Positions 16,056 through 30,153 of a stretch of DNA of 64,000 nucleotides are shown here, piece after piece. Origin of the DNA: Trifolium pratense (lineage: Eukaryota; Streptophyta; Magnoliopsida; Fabales; Fabaceae). The translations under genes and the position numbers were made by a program. The notes under the pieces are model-generated. The model saw nothing but the letters and a program-made list of their open reading frames with translations, was not told the origin of the DNA and did no database searches. The stretch is from assembly GCF_020283565.1 (NCBI RefSeq), contig NC_060063.1, forward strand, positions 46,584,856 through 46,648,855, written 5' to 3'. How positions within the stretch are numbered: position 1 is the stretch's first letter; each line of letters opens with the position of its first letter.

Positions 16056-19000
16056 TTATCTTGATTGGAAGTTCAATGTCCTTATGCAGTAGGCAAATAT
16101 AAAGGCAAAGAAGCAAGTGAAAGCAACCAAAACTGCAGCAACTGGTCCCATGAAATCAGGTTTGAATCCATAATGATGTTCAATGTATCCCTTCACAGTG
16201 AAGTTTTGAGTAGCTCCAAAAACAGTAATTGGATCATCTATGTCTCTATATTGTGACACAATTAATCCATACACTGTCCATGCAACTGGACAAATCCAAT
16301 AGTACCATATCCACCATCCCGGAATTTTCTGAAATGCCAAAATTGATTAAAATATGTTAGTAAAACATTATAGGATTTAATATCATGTTGGTCCCCTTAT
16401 TCTCACTCGCACATATAATTTGTCCCTCGCGGTTTTTGAACTCGAAAGTGGTGAATGTGACATGTTGTTAATTGGTGCGACATAAAATTTCCTGATGTAG
16501 AATCATCTAAGTGGATTTACAATATACATATCTTATGCCACGTCAATTAAAAACCTGCTGATGTAAGAAAGTTGAATGATTGCGATTTTATAGAGAGACT
16601 AAAACATCTTTTTGCGAGGTACTTACAGGTTTTGGAATGAAGAAACCAGAGAAGAGGTTAAAGACTCCGTAGAATGCTGCTGCAAAGATTGATGCAACTT
16701 GATGGTTTGGCGTGATGGAAACAGTCATCATTCCGTAGTATGTGAAGTATAGGAAGGAGAAGAAGCAGACAAAGACGAACCAAAAGAACTTTTCTACTTT
16801 CCATGGAAAGCCCACCATAGCATACACTATGAGTGAGTAATATAATGTTTGAAATAGCACAAATGGTACTTCTATCAAAACCTGCAATTAAAAATGAAGT
16901 AACATAACATAAGGTAAAATTCACAAGAGAATGAAAATCATAACTAGTAACTTGCACCACAAGTTATAAGACTCTTACCTGTGCTAAGGCATATGGCAAA
17001 GGAGCATACATTCCAGCGGCTCTTTCTCTATAAAACACTGTTCTTTCAATAGCGACAATTGGTTGAACTGTTTGACAATTGTTAATTCCAACAAAAATAA
17101 CAGCAGCATACATCGCTCCTATAATCAGTATCAGATCAGTCGAAGTGTCCCTAAACAAAGATAATAAGAAAGAAATTAGCTAAAATCAAGAACTATCATG
17201 GCGTGAAAGAAATTAGATTTCAATTCAAACGACGAAGTCCTCACTTGTGTTTGCCAACTCTCCAAAATACTGTCCCTATCATGAGAGCACAAGCCAAGGT
17301 GAAAAAGTATCTGACTAGATTGTAATCTGGACTTCTCCAATATGTTAGCCACTGCTTCCAAAGACAAGATTTGAATTGTCCAACTGTTGATTGGGAGTAC
17401 TTAGTAGCGAAAAACAAATCACTAGTTCCTGGTGGCGGTGTACTTAACTCGGTTACAAGAGCTTTGCTTCTCCTGCTCAATAAGCATATATGTGTTAGCT
17501 TAAAACAACTCATAGATGAAGTTTAATTCTGATCAGGGAGAGTTGTAAAATCGTCAACAGTGCCACTTTAATTAATAATAGCTGTATGTTTACTTACCGA
17601 AACAAATCTGATTGCTTGTAGTATTCAGCAAAGTCCATTCCAAGCCGGACTTCAGCAGCTACGGAGCTAACTTCAAGCATCCATGTTGCAGGATTGTACA
17701 TGTCCTTAATTTTTGGGACACCTTGAATTGCCTGAGGAAAAGAGTTTCAATGAAACTTGATATTGTACTTGAAATTGAACCACATTTTAAAGAAGATGAT
17801 GGCAAAAAAAATAATGAGTCGGTTGTAATACCTCAAAGTATTCGATAATCTTGTGTGAATTCCGACCTAAAGGTCCTCCATAGATCAGTTGCCCTCCTCT
17901 TTTCATCAATATGAGCTGCCACAAAAGAGAATTGTTAGAACAAACAACTCAGTTCAAAAGAAAAAAGAAACAAAAAATGAAAACAAAGAGCACATGAGTT
18001 CTGCCAATTGTGCCCACGTCTCTGACTGCTGACGGCTGCAGTACTTTTTTTTATTCAGGTGTAAGGTTTACATATTATAGCTTATGTTTAAATACTATGG
18101 TCTAGTTGATGTACCTCATCAAAGGCTTCAAAGATATCAATGCTAGGCTGATGAATTGTGCACACAACAGTTCTTCCAGTATCAACAGTGTTTCTTACAG
18201 TTCTCATAACAATAGCAGCAGCTCTTGCATCTAGACCTGAAGTTGGTTCATCCATGAATATGATTGAAGGATTAGCAACAAGCTCGACCGCGATTGTCAA
18301 CCTCTTTCTTTGTTCAGTTGACAACCCTGTAACTCCTGGTAGCCCCACAATAGCATCCTTGAGACTTTGCAGCTCTACCAAATCCATCACTTGTTCCACA
18401 AATTGCTGAAAACATCAATTAATTCAAAATGTTTCAATTTCTCACCCTTCTTCTATGTATGCAAAAGGCTCGATTCTTATTAAACGTCAGTGTAAAACTA
18501 GTTTATTTACACTGTCAATGCATACTCTCTTTTATTAAAAATATAATTAAAAGATATAGTTGCGAACACTTACAATCTTTTCCTCTTCACCAACTTCTTT
18601 TGGTAACCGAAGGAAAGCCGAGTAAAGCAATGATTCTCTGATAGTAACTTGAGGTGAATGAATATCAGTTTGTTCACAGTAACCAGAAACTCTTGCAAAG
18701 GTTTCTTGGTTCTTAGGGTATCCAGAGATTTTAACATCTCCTTCGATGTAGCCACCGGTTTTTCTTCCTGCTAAAACATCCATTAAAGTTGTCTTCCCGG
18801 CGCCACTAACTCCCATTAGTGCAGTAAGAACTCCAGGCCTAAATGAACCGGTTACTTCCCTAAGCAATTGTAACCTATCTTCTGTCACTCCTTGCTCTTT
18901 CATTTCCTGTCAAATATTTATACCGATGTTAGAATCACCATCATAAGTACCTACCTCACAGATAATTGATAATGTAAATTTTAAAGTTGAGAATGAGATC

Positions 19001-22000
19001 CTTACTGCAGGCATGTCCACAAAGTAATTAACACTGTCAAATGACATTGCAAGTGGTTGAAAAGGTAGAACCATTCCTCTTCTTGGTGCATTTGAAGTGT
19101 CTGCATCAGCATTTCTTAATCCATTTGGATTAGCTTGGCTACTACTCATTCTTTGCATTGCCACTTCCCCTAAAGTGATTCAGCCATAAGACAAACACAT
19201 TAATAAATCAACAAGAACATACACGTTTGACGTTTATCTAAACCATCAAAGATGAATTCGTCTCCTTTGATGAGGTGTCAGCTCAGCGATAAGAGTTTGA
19301 CCTCAAAGACAAAGTTCAAATCCCTTCAGAGACTGTTGTACAATGGTCATTAGTAACACTTACTTGAATTGTTTCCATCAGCTTTAGATAGAGACCGAAG
19401 CATTGACTCTCGATTGGAAGGCGGCCTCACGAGTCTTGGTTCGTTTACGTCTCCCTCATTCTCCAATTCAGTTGCATCTTCCTCGGTTATAATTGCTTGC
19501 TTATTTCCAAGAGGACTTAGGTACATAAGTGAAAGGGTGAAGAGAACATTGTAGAAAACTGTGAAAACCGCAAGAGCTCCGGCACCTATCCAATACCAAT
19601 TTTCGTTGGCATAAACATCAAAGTTCTTTAAAACAGCCAGACCCAATGTAGTAGTTTTATCCGCAGAAGTCTGCAATAGAGAACAAAAAGTTCAAGTCAA
19701 AAAACTAACTCGTTAAGAAAATATTTGATTTTATTCCATTACGGACAAAAGTGAATATTACAGGGACTAATTTCAGCACGAGCAAATTTTACAGGACTAA
19801 AAAAAATCAGCAAGACCAAAAGCAAAAAATTATATATTTGCGCCTTTGCGAGGATTAACTTACCCCATTATGCATCCACCTTGGAGCATACATTTCATTC
19901 ACAGACATTGCATGGAAAGCATATGACAATGGTGAAACCCAATTAGCCCAAACCCACCAGTTAGGAATTTCACCTGAAACCAAACATTAAGCATCTAATG
20001 TGAGCATAATGTAACTTTAGAATCACTTTTTTCCAAAAGCTTTTTACTTAAGAGGTGTGGATTATCGATCAATACTCACGTTTAGGAAGGAGGAAACCAC
20101 CGAGTAGAAAAACAACAAGAAGCATGAGTGCTCCACCAGTGTTTGCAATAATCATGGTTCTACATATTCCAGCAATGAATCTAAACATCCCAGCTGCCAT
20201 TTGTTGGATAAGGAACACCAACAAAAATTGCTTAAAGAACCTATAAGTTTGAACAAACACAAAAAATTCTCACTTAGTAAATCATCATATCATTAACATT
20301 AAGCCTACTCATATCATTAACATTAACTTGATAGCAGGTGGCCCAGTGGATCGTGGAGAGCCTCTAATACCATCTTAGAATTGAGAGTTGGGCCTAACTC
20401 ATCCTTACAAAATCGACTTGTAAGATGATGATTGTCTCTACTTTATAAACACATATTCAGACCATCTCGCAACCAATGTGAAACTTCTTAACATTTACAT
20501 CAAACTTACACTTTAGTAAAAACATTCAAACATAAATCAGTTTTTACTTCAAACTCGACCGTATTCAAAATCACCATGTCAAGTACTACCAAAACGCACC
20601 AAATAAGCGATGTAAAAAAGTTCAAAAAGCATACCTGCTGGCTTCAGGAGCGAATCCAATGGTATAGTAAGTAACAACCATCCAAGCAAGAGACTCAAAG
20701 ATAGAAATCGGAATACGCAACAAGAAATTCGGGACTGTGTAAGTCCAAGCAGGATGGAAAAGATGATCTCTATGTTTATAAAACACAGGAAGTCTTCCAA
20801 TTGTAAGTGCAAGTTCAGCAAAACCATTGAACATATTCATGATCATACCAAACAAAATTGCACCAATGTAAAGTGAAGCATCATCTTCAGTTTTTCTACT
20901 CATTTCAGTCCTTAAAAACAAAGTTGCTGCTATGAAGGCAATGATGACAATTTGTGCTGTCTTGAATATGTAGAAAAAAGAGTTTCTTTTGATAAGTAAC
21001 ACTTCTTTGTCCCAACATGCTTTAAAAATGTCCCTTGTTGGAACTGAGTTTTTGCTGTAAACAAGAGCTGCTTTGTGTGCACTTGATTTGTCGAATGGAA
21101 CCGATAACTCTTGTTCCAGACGCACTCCGACATGGAATTGTTTGAATTTGTTTGTAAACTCTGTCACAGAAACATATCTGTATGGTCTATTTTTGTCTGC
21201 CCAATATTGTTCTTGGTCTTTTCTTGATGTAACCTGTTCAAAATATTCAAATAATATTGAGTTTCCACCAAGTACTTTTTTACCTTCAAATTAACATCAT
21301 CAACTTACAATACAAAGTTATTATCTTAAAGTTTGAACATCATTTTAGGACATATTTGGTTTGATAAAATGTTATTTTAATTGTTTTCCAAAGATTTCGT
21401 CTAACGTTTCCACTAGATGTAATCCTGTTTGAAACAGTGTTATACACTAAATATGAGTACTTCTCTTTATCAAGATTTGAACATTGATTTTTCGTATTGT
21501 TGGAGACTATAGTTCAATCCGCTGGACCGAACAAAACTGAATTAGTTTAGAAAAAAACTTTTTTGCATCTGTTTTTCACTTTTAATTGCAACATTAGAGT
21601 TTTTCTTTTGAAAATAAGAAATTAAAGTAGAAATTATTTTTAAAATCATGCATGCCTTAGTTTTTAATTTTTCAATTAGCATGTGTCATGTCATGTTTGG
21701 TAGGGTGCCTTAATGCAAATGTCATGTTTAGTAGTTGCTAGGAAAAAATATAATGATTTTATAATAATACTTATAACTCTTTTTTTGAAAAATTATTTTT
21801 AAAAGTTTTGGAGATTTATTTAATCTTTTAATCAAAATTAAATAAAATCCAATATTTAATTCTACTAAGAAGTTACTTTGAATAGCTAAGGTGGCATTAG
21901 TTATGCAATGTTAAATTCTATGTGGGAGGGTGCACAATAGATAAGGTGAGTATTATGATAATCAATTAATCATACCTCTTGCAAGAAATCAGCGGTTCCC

Positions 22001-25000
22001 TTTCTTTCAGGACAACGGAACCCACAGGATTCAAAGAACTCCACAATATGTTCACGTGGACCTTGATACACAACTTGACCCTCGGATATGAGAATGATGT
22101 CATCAAATAGATCGAACGTCTCAGGAGCTGGTTGAAGAAGTGACATTAAGATTGTTCCTTCACTAAGGTGCACAATTTGTTGCAAACATTTCACAATTTG
22201 AAATGTTGTGGAACTATCAAGACCAGTTGATATTTCATCCATGAATAGTGTTTTTGTTGGCCCAACAATCATTTCACCTATTTACAAAACAAATTTTAAC
22301 AATTAAGTTTAATTAAGCATTTGATCCTTGACTAACTACTCCTTAGCTTATAAGCATGAATCTGTCCTATTTTAATTAAAGTCTCGAATTAGATCTCAAA
22401 TTTGAGTTTGTAGAGCTATTAGATATAGTTGGCTGTTCATTGAGTCTTACAAGACTCAAAAAATGAATCTAAATAGTTACGTATAGAAACACTACATGGT
22501 TAAAAAAAAAAATTTATAGTATTTTTATCCTCACAAGGTTTAGACATATTGATTAACTATGAGACTACAAATTGGGCAATATAAAGAAAAGTAATTTATA
22601 TGTACCCAGAAATAAGTCATTTATTTAGACCGTATTTTGATTTTAGTGGAATTTTTAATCATTAGGCTATTATTAAGGAAAAAAAATTGGACCGTTAAGG
22701 TTTTTTTTATAATTTTTTTTGTTAGTTTTATAATAACATAATTATATAATATTATTTTTAAAACATTGCAAAAAATTTCCTTCATGATATTTATTTTATT
22801 TGCAATGTTACAAATTAGAGTCGAACTTAGAACTTCATATATACTATCAAATTTTGCAATACTAGACTAAACCTAATCGCGTACCTTCATGATATGATTA
22901 TAAATTAATTTTACTTTTATTGAAAGGATTAATTTTAAATTTCTATATATTGTCTTTGCAATGTTATAAAATTAATTACTTAAAGCAAGTTATTTTTTCA
23001 AAAAGCAAATAAGAAAAGGAGAACTCCTTTACAATTTTATTGGAGGGACAAGATGGCAGGTGAAGGAGAATGACTAAGTCTAATATGATTGAATTTAGTG
23101 GACTATGTGCTGTAACAAAAAAAAAACATGGGGCCCATGTGGCCAAATTTTCTAAATTTCTAGAAAAATGTAAACATATTATAGTATATGTCACGATTGA
23201 GTAAATGAGTGTCTTTTGTCTACAACTTGAAGCCACGTTCGAATGTTTAATAATTAATTTCAAACATATCACAATTTGGTTTATTAATAATATTTGGCTA
23301 TTTCAAAAAATATAAAAAATTCAAACATATCACAGCAGAAAAATAAGAATATACTCACTCCAGCCTTATTTATAAGCAAAAGTCAACAAAATATTTTGGC
23401 CTCAAATATAAGCAAAAGTTACCAAAATCAACTTCATTTAATGCTATTCTTTCAAAAGCACCCTTATTAATTATTCTACTTTTTAACATGATTGTAAAGT
23501 TCCGATGGATATTTAATATATTGCAAGGTCATTTTAGAAATTTCAATAGAAATATCACATAAAATTAAGATAAAAAATGTACTCCTTAATAAGTGTGTAA
23601 AAAAGATTTTTTCTTACAAAAGAGGCCGGAGTAGTATTGTACAGTGGAAATGTTTTACTACTATATAGTATTTATTTTGCCAAATAAAAATGTTATATAT
23701 AATTTGTGTATATATTAGAAAATTTGATTTTGACTTTTAAGTCCTTCTATCTAACCTGTGGTGACACGTTTCTTTTGGCCTCCAGATACACCTCTATGCA
23801 TCTCATCTCCAACTATGGTATCCTTACAAATATCAAGTCCCAATATCTGTTTTCATACATAACAAAGAATTAACAATGCTGATTGATTTGTTAGAACGAA
23901 CATAATCAAACCGTTAAGTACAATGATTAGCAATAATTATGTTACATGTAAATGAATTAAATTATCATGACACTAGTTTATAAAAATCCATATAGGACAA
24001 TTGATGCTCATTTTGGGACCTACTTTAACCATAATATCTTGAAAGGAGTCACAAATGTAGGGTAGGTGAGTGGAAATTTTATGCAAAGGTAAATAAACTT
24101 TTCTCTTAGTCACTAAGTTTTTTATAATAAAGTTATAAGACTTGGTTGTTGTTGGGAGTAGTTTTTTTTTTTTTTTGACAATGGTTGTTGGGAGTAGTTT
24201 AAAAGTATAATTTATGTAAAGTCATAAATAGTGTATTTTAATTTTTTTTATTCCCACTCATTTTAATGTGAAACAGAAATTTTGGAGAAAAAACAAACTT
24301 ACTTTTAGAGTATAGTCGGTAATAAGACTGCTTTCTGTTCCTTTCACTGCAGTAGCCTACAAATATAATGCATAAAATATTTGACATAATTAATAAATAT
24401 TTTTCTATAATAATAATGTATCATACTAATAATAGTAATAATAATATTTCTAAAAATTAATGAAAATACCTTCATGAAAAGGTCAAGATCTGCCTCTGGA
24501 AATATACCAGCTTCCTTTTCCCTTCTAGCAAGCTCACTTAATAAATCTATAAATAATTACATTATGCAAAATCAAATTAATTTGCTAAAGTAATAAATAA
24601 ATTATTTTAAAAAAAAATTGTCCCTATAAGTATAGCTCAGTTGGTAGGACATTACATATAATATGCAGAGATGTAAATAGAGAATGTTTTCAATTACCAT
24701 ATCTAGTTCCAACTCCTTGGCATCTAGCTGAGAAATCCAAAGTTTCTTTAACAGTCATTTCTCCAACATGAACATCATTTTGGCTAATATATGCTGAAGT
24801 CTTTCTTGGTACAAACTCATTAAGTTTGTGTCCATTGTAAGTAATTTCACCTCTCACCTGTTTCATAAAAATAAAAATAAAAATAAATCATATATATACA
24901 AAATTCAACTCACTTTCATGTTCACATCATCATAACCTATTATTCCTTAAATGGCATTAATTATAATCATCTATATAATATATAAAGGCCAAATTTGTAA

Positions 25001-27156
25001 TTTAATTTAAAATTGATGGAATTGGTATATACCCTCAATTCAGAGTCCAATTTTCCAGCCAATGCCAACAATAGGGTCGTTTTCCCTGATGAAGGTGGAC
25101 CTAGTAAAAGGGCCATCCTGTACATACATAACCAAAAAATTATTATAAATAATAATAAAAAAAAACCTTTTAGTAGCCTATAAAAATTTTGGGAATAAAT
25201 TACATGCATTATCCGTATAAAATTATTTTACTGTGACAATCAATCACAACTGATTCAATTATATACACAACTTATAACGTAACATATTAAAGAGTTGTGA
25301 TTGGATGTCAGCGTAAAATAATTTTACTATGGATGATAATGCATATCCCTTTTGACCATATTTACCTTGATGGTTTAATAATGCCAGAAGCATTCTTAAG
25401 AATTGTGATCTGTGTTTTCTTAGATGCACTAATTCCACATGCTCCAAGAAATGATTCTAAAATGGTTAATGCAACATTCGGTAGTGTTGGCAAAGCTCTA
25501 CTTCCAACAACGGAATCAGCTTCAATAGTCAAATTCTTAAACCTCACTTCTACTGTTGGGAGTCTTATTCCAACCCTGCAAAATTGGATAAATAAAAATT
25601 ATTATTATTGGATTGGATATATTTTGGACAGTATTGTCACGTTTTTTTCAATAGAAAATGCTTAGGTACTTTTGTAAGCAACATTTGATTTCTCCTAGCA
25701 AAAATTCAATCAGTTATTAATAGCATTAATTGCAAAAGACTATATCACCCTTTGTTAAGGTAATTTCATCCATTCAATTAATGTATAATAAAGTCAATGT
25801 CTATTCTGTTTAGCAATGTTAAAGTCTAAAATTCATCTAAGCTCCCATGTCCCTGCTCCTCTTAGGTCTATGGTGCTATTTTCTGTGTTTGATTAGTTCA
25901 TGTAGAACAAAAGTTTACTTTAAATAGGTTTCCATTAGTGGATATTAGAATCAGTGTCTCTCAAATTAGTCGGTCTTTAAATCAGATACCAAGTTTTCAG
26001 CTTTTTTTTTTTAAAAATTCATCCTTTTATTTGAATTGAAGTAATGGAAAATTCTTTGATAAATACAAATATAAATATGAAGTGTTAGACACACTCACAT
26101 AACAAGCAAAAATTAAAAAAAAAATAAATAAAATGATGTTGATTTATGTGATTATATTACTTTTGATTTAAATTTTTGAATTAGTGTGTGCCCAAATAAA
26201 ATATAATTTGGGTGTGTGAGTATCCAAATCTTTCTATGAAGTAATATCTTTAATAATATCCAAACGTAGGAACATAGGGGATGGAACATGGGAAGGTCTA
26301 TGATATGTATGGTCCCCCCTATTGCAATTTGCACAATAAAAACAAGAAATAATATTATTTTTTTCTTTTATCTTTATCAAATGGCAGAGTCAAATGGATT
26401 ATAATAATGTGGAGGAAAAATCATTGGAATAGGGAAAAACCTTTCAACAAGGATTTGTAAAAAAATATAAATGAAATGATATTGGAATTAAAAAAGAAAA
26501 TCAAATGAATTCTTGCACTTCAAGTTTTTCTCATTTAATTTTTCAATAGATCCTATAACCTTAGTAGAACTTTTTGTAAGAAAAATGGATTCGACTCGTA
26601 GTAAGTAAATAATAGCAGCCGTCAATAAAAAATCGGACAATTAAAGTTTTAAGTACTTGAATCACCAGAGTCAAATATGAACCGTCTGATCTCTATACAA
26701 CTATAAGATCATTCGACTACAACCACCACACAAAATTAAGTATTGATTTCAATGTCAAGGAACAATCCATGTGGAAAAAGAAGAAAATGAAACTCACTTG
26801 TCAATTCTGTTTCTGAATTTCCTGAGATACTTTTCATTATCTTCTTCAGCAACCTTGAAAATTTGATCAATAATTTGTTGCCTATCATTCATATCAAGCT
26901 TCCTAACATCAACTTCTTTATGTTGCAATCTGTTTCCATGTTGAGGTTGATCACCCTCAGTAAATGTTTGCATAATACTTGTTCTTAACCTATCATAGGT
27001 TGGTAATTTCTCAATTGCAGCCCATTTAAGTGCTTCTTCATCTTCATCAATTTGAGAAGTTCTTCTTGAATATCTTCCACTAGCAAACACTTCTTCCATT
27101 TTCCAACTTGACCTACTCAAACTCCTACTTATACTTCTGCTTAAATTACTATCCAT
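16056..27156 (-). CDS. ABCG36-like: Full-size ABC transporter, ABCG/PDR subfamily (ABCG36/PDR8-like), complete
   Basis: Plasma-membrane exporter of the plant PDR family; the ABCG29/35/36 clade exports defence and hormone-related compounds (family knowledge). 21 exons: 26798-27156, 25366-25575, 25033-25117, 24698-24857, 24470-24546, 24303-24356, 23756-23846, 21976-22277, 20635-21233, 20080-20240, 19864-19973, 19364-19670, 19006-19169, 18574-18906, 18115-18405, 17832-17915, 17598-17731, 17245-17472, 16979-17150, 16627-16881, 16056-16328. They sum to 4449 nt (1482 residues) with every phase matching. N-terminus [23 protein letters not shown]1: [43 protein letters not shown]. Then a first membrane block, a linker with [12 protein letters not shown], and NBD2: [55 protein letters not shown]. 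The second membrane block ends [10 protein letters not shown]. Plant PDRs are about 1420-1500 residues, so it is intact. Confidence 0.96.
18480..18530. repeat. Short hairpin remnant in ABCG intron 14
   Basis: GTCAGTGTAAAACTAGTTTATTTACACTGTC forms a small stem typical of the core of a common legume MITE. Edges are not defined. Confidence 0.45.
19265..19345 (+). mobile_element. tRNA-derived SINE-like fragment in ABCG intron 12
   Basis: GTCAGCTCAGCGATAAGAG resembles a Pol III box A. AAAGTTCAAATCCCTTC follows about 35 bases later and resembles a box B. A tail is not evident. Confidence 0.5.
20334..20493 (-). mobile_element. TRIM-type LTR fragment in ABCG intron 9
   Basis: On the minus strand it runs from TGTTAAGAAGTTTCACATTGG to CAACTCTCAATTCTAAGA, followed at 20361-20372 by TGGTATTAGAGG, a match to the usual tRNA-Met primer-binding site. 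This is the layout of legume TRIM elements with one LTR and the start of the internal region. The second LTR is absent. Confidence 0.7.
25206..25342. mobile_element. Hairpin MITE in ABCG intron 2
   Basis: GCATTATCCGTATAAAATTA ... CAATCACAACT on the left folds onto AGTTGTGATTGG ... TAATTTTACTATGGATGATA on the right, giving a ~137-bp near-palindrome with a loop near 25265. Confidence 0.75.
25962..26012 (+). mobile_element. SINE 3' tail remnant in ABCG intron 1
   Basis: ATTAGTCGGTCTTTAAATCAG ATACCAAGTTTTCAG matches the 3' end of the SINE at 45851-46073 (ATTAGTCGGTCC ... GGATACCAAGTTTTCA) and is followed by a T-rich run. Only the tail is recognisable. Confidence 0.6.
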
Positions 27157-27172
27157 TTTTGCTTCCCTTGTT

Positions 27173-27690
27173 CTAAAAAAAAAAAAAATTATTGGAACCA
27201 AATTAGAAGAAAATTAAAATATGAGCATAACAAATTAACAAAAGGGTAGTTTTTAAGTGCTCTAATATCACATAAGCTTGAAGAAAACCAAAAATTTAAT
27301 TTATTTTAATTTTTGGTTTTCCATATTTCTTATCAACAAAACAAAGAACAAAAACTTGTTAATAGTTACTACTATCCACTGAGATTCGGCCCTTGTCACT
27401 GCAACTCGTAACAAAAAAGGACAAAGAACAAAAATTTGTCTATCTACTAAGATTCAGCCCTTGTCACGAAGATTCGTAACAAAAATAAAGATGAACAAAA
27501 AAGTATATACTTACATGAATATACTTGATTACTTTCTTGGACTAGAAGAACATAAACAGAACAAGGAAACACCAATCAAAAGGGGGAATATTGGTTTGAA
27601 ACTACACTTCTCCCCTTCTTGTTAATTTTCTTCTCTTTTTATTGCTATTCTAACCTCATCTAAGAGGTTTGGAATTATATGCCACTAACC
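27173..27690 (-). promoter_or_regulatory. Probable 5' UTR intron and promoter of the ABCG gene
   Basis: A strong acceptor (T12AG) ends at 27173, 17 bases before the start codon. A strong donor GTAAGTATA begins at 27514. Together they suggest a 342-bp intron in the 5' leader. A TATA-like CATATAATTCC lies at about 27676-27685 on the minus strand. Inferred from consensus only. Confidence 0.45.
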
Positions 27691-27699
27691 TTGAGCTTA

Positions 27700-28360
27700 G
27701 TTTCAACTCAAGTTAAAGAAAAGGAAAGGTTTGTTAATAGATATCTTCTAAATCTGTTATCAAAGATTAATATTTATATATACTATATATAAGAGTGTGT
27801 GACAAAGTAGTGTTTGCTGGAAGAATTGTCGTACATGGTTTATTTAATCTTCCAATGAAAAAAATTAGGCAGAAATATTTTACTATTTTATAAATAGTGT
27901 TTCTTGTGTTGAATGCAACTTGAGTCTATGGATGTATAAAAGTCCATTCAAATATGACCGCTCTGCCTTCTCACCAGCTTCCTGCAAACACACTGTTTTG
28001 AATAATTTATATTTGTTTTTAATAAACTAAAATAAAAAATATATAAATAAAAAATCATTTTCTTAAAGAAATTGGGATTTTATTAAAATGTCTTGGTTTA
28101 CTAACCCATGATCAATCCTCATCTTGCCATGTGAAGTTCATTTGGGGATGCAGCCGGTAGGATTCTCTTCATTAGATTATAATTTGATATTTAACTTGGC
28201 AGCCACATAATCTAATCTAATATCATTAGAAATAATAGATATTTCACCGGAGCGATGCACGGGTATTACACGGATGAATATTGTGGATTTTGTGATTGCA
28301 ATACATTTTTTATTTATTGAATAATACATATATAAACCTACATAATATATCCAATATACT
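27700..28360. other. Upstream flank of ABCG and left flank of the copia element
   Basis: AT-rich and without a gene. At 28230-28275 the minus strand reads ACCCGTGCATCGCTCCGGT, a hairpin like the Helitron 3' end at 36174, but it lacks a clean CTRR terminus. It may be a decayed Helitron end. Confidence 0.4.
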
Positions 28361-28674
28361 TGTTAATGACAAAAACAAATAAATGAATTCCATCTCACTT
28401 GCCTTATAAGCTAACTGCTTTTGGAGTTGGTTTTGGCAGTTACAAACTGTCGGAGTTTGTTGTAAATAGTTTGTTAGTTAGTTAGATTGTTAGTTTGATC
28501 CCTTCAATATATAAGATAGAACATAGTGCTTGTATTCAATCAAATTTTTCATGAATAAGAATTTCTATCTTTTGCTCATTTCTTTCTCTGCATATTCTTC
28601 TAGTTTCTCTGCAACTACTTCATCTTGTAGCTTGCATTCATGGCATACACCAAGCACAAAGTCTATTCTTCACA
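28361..28674 (+). repeat. 5' LTR of the copia element
   Basis: TGTTAATGAC ... TTCTTCACA. Contains ATATATAAGATAG, a likely TATA box for element transcription. Confidence 0.95.
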
Positions 28675-28876
28675 TGGTATCAGGCCTCTAATGGAGGTAT
28701 GCCATTGATTGATCTTTTCTTTTTCTGTTTTCTCAAGCAATTCTTCGTTTCGTTTTGCTTATTCTTGGTTCTGTTCATCTTTTTCTCTTCAAGATTCATC
28801 ACAATCTTGATCTTTGTTCTTCAATTTTTCCTCTCAAATTTGCAATCTTTTCTTTGATTCTTCATAATCTTTCACC

Positions 28877-30021
28877 ATGTCAGTTGATAGTAATGCTAGT
28901 GTTCATGGTGGCACTGCTCAGAGTCACAACAAAGGGTACCAAACAGATACTCTCAATCCCTATTTCTTACATCCTAATGAAAATCCTGGGCTTGTTTTGG
29001 TTACTCCTTCTCTTTCTGGCTCCAATTATCACTCATGGTCACGTGCATGACTATGGCATTGAAATCCAAGAACAAACTTAGGTTTATCAATGGTACTCTT
29101 CCTCGTCCTGATGACGAAGATCATGACTCAATAGCTTGGGATCGTTGCAATACCATGATTATGTCATGGATCACAAATTCTGTTGATGTTGAAATTGCTC
29201 AAAGTGTCATTTGGATGGACACTGCTTCAGAGGTTTGGCTGGATCTCAAAGATCGTTTCTACCAAGGAGATATCTTTCGTATCTCAGATCTTCAAGAAGA
29301 AATTTACACTCTCAAACAAGGTGATAGTTCTATCTCTGCTTATTATACCAAAATGAAGAAACTTTGGCAAGAATTAGATAATTTTAGGCCTATTCCTGAA
29401 TCCAATTGTGTCAATAACTGTGTTGCTATGGCAAAGATGAAAGAATACAAAGAAAATGATCAGGTAATACGTTTTCTTAAAGGCCTAAATGATCAATACT
29501 ATGCTGTTAGATCTCAAATTATGCTCATGGACCCTCTCCCTAAGATTGCTAAGGTTTACTCTTTACTTGTGCAACAAGAGAGGCAGATAGTTATTCCTAT
29601 TGATGAATCTAAACTGTTAGCAATCAATGGTTACAATTCTTATGCTGGGAGGGGTCAAACTAGCAGAGGTAGGGGCTATAGAGGTGGTGGTAGGTCTAAT
29701 GGAGGTCGTGGCAAAGGTAAAATGTTATGCAGTCACTGTGGCCAGACCAACCATATCATAGATAACTGCTGGAAGAAGTATGGATACCCACCTCATATGC
29801 AACACCTGCAGCATAATGGAAATAATGGAGCTGTCAATAATTGTGTTACTGGTAATGGTGATGATGATGAGTCCCATACTGTTACTTGTGAAGAGGAAAA
29901 TGTTGACTCAGAAGCTGGGAAACTGTTGCTCACATCAGCTCAACAAAAAGCATTGCTTGCACTCCTCCAAGGCTCACAATCATTGCCCTCTCATAGTATT
30001 AACCATGTAACCACAAACTGA
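28877..30021 (+). pseudogene. copia gag, frameshifted
   Basis: A Met at 28877 opens MSVDSNASVHGGTAQSHNKG and stops at TGA after CACGTGCATGA (29043-29051), where one base is missing. The remaining frame from 29048 carries the Retrotran_gag/UBN2-like region (DIFRISDLQEEIYTLKQGDS) and a CCHC knuckle CSHCGQTNHIIDNC, and ends at the TGA at 30019-30021. The same frame continues after this TGA into the protease motif ILDTGATDHI, so that stop is a nonsense change inside a gag-pol polyprotein. Confidence 0.85.
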
Positions 30022-30153
30022 GGTACACTTTGTACCATTCCTACTTCAAGTGACTCCAATGATTTTATTCTTGACACAGGAGCCACTGACCATATATGTT
30101 TTTCACTTCAATTTTTTCAATGCATCAGAAAAATTAACCCTATAAACTTGAAA

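Noticed and set aside
20930..21133. 67-residue minus frame inside ABCG exon 9
   Set aside because: Alternative frame of a confirmed exon.
24631..24670. Sequence TATAGCTCAGTTGGTAGGAC resembling a tRNA gene start in ABCG intron 4
   Set aside because: No box B or acceptor-stem pairing follows; at best the head of a decayed SINE.
27770..27790. TATATATACTATATATAAG as the ABCG TATA box
   Set aside because: It is a simple AT repeat about 130 bases beyond the more plausible CATATAATTCC; position alone does not support it.
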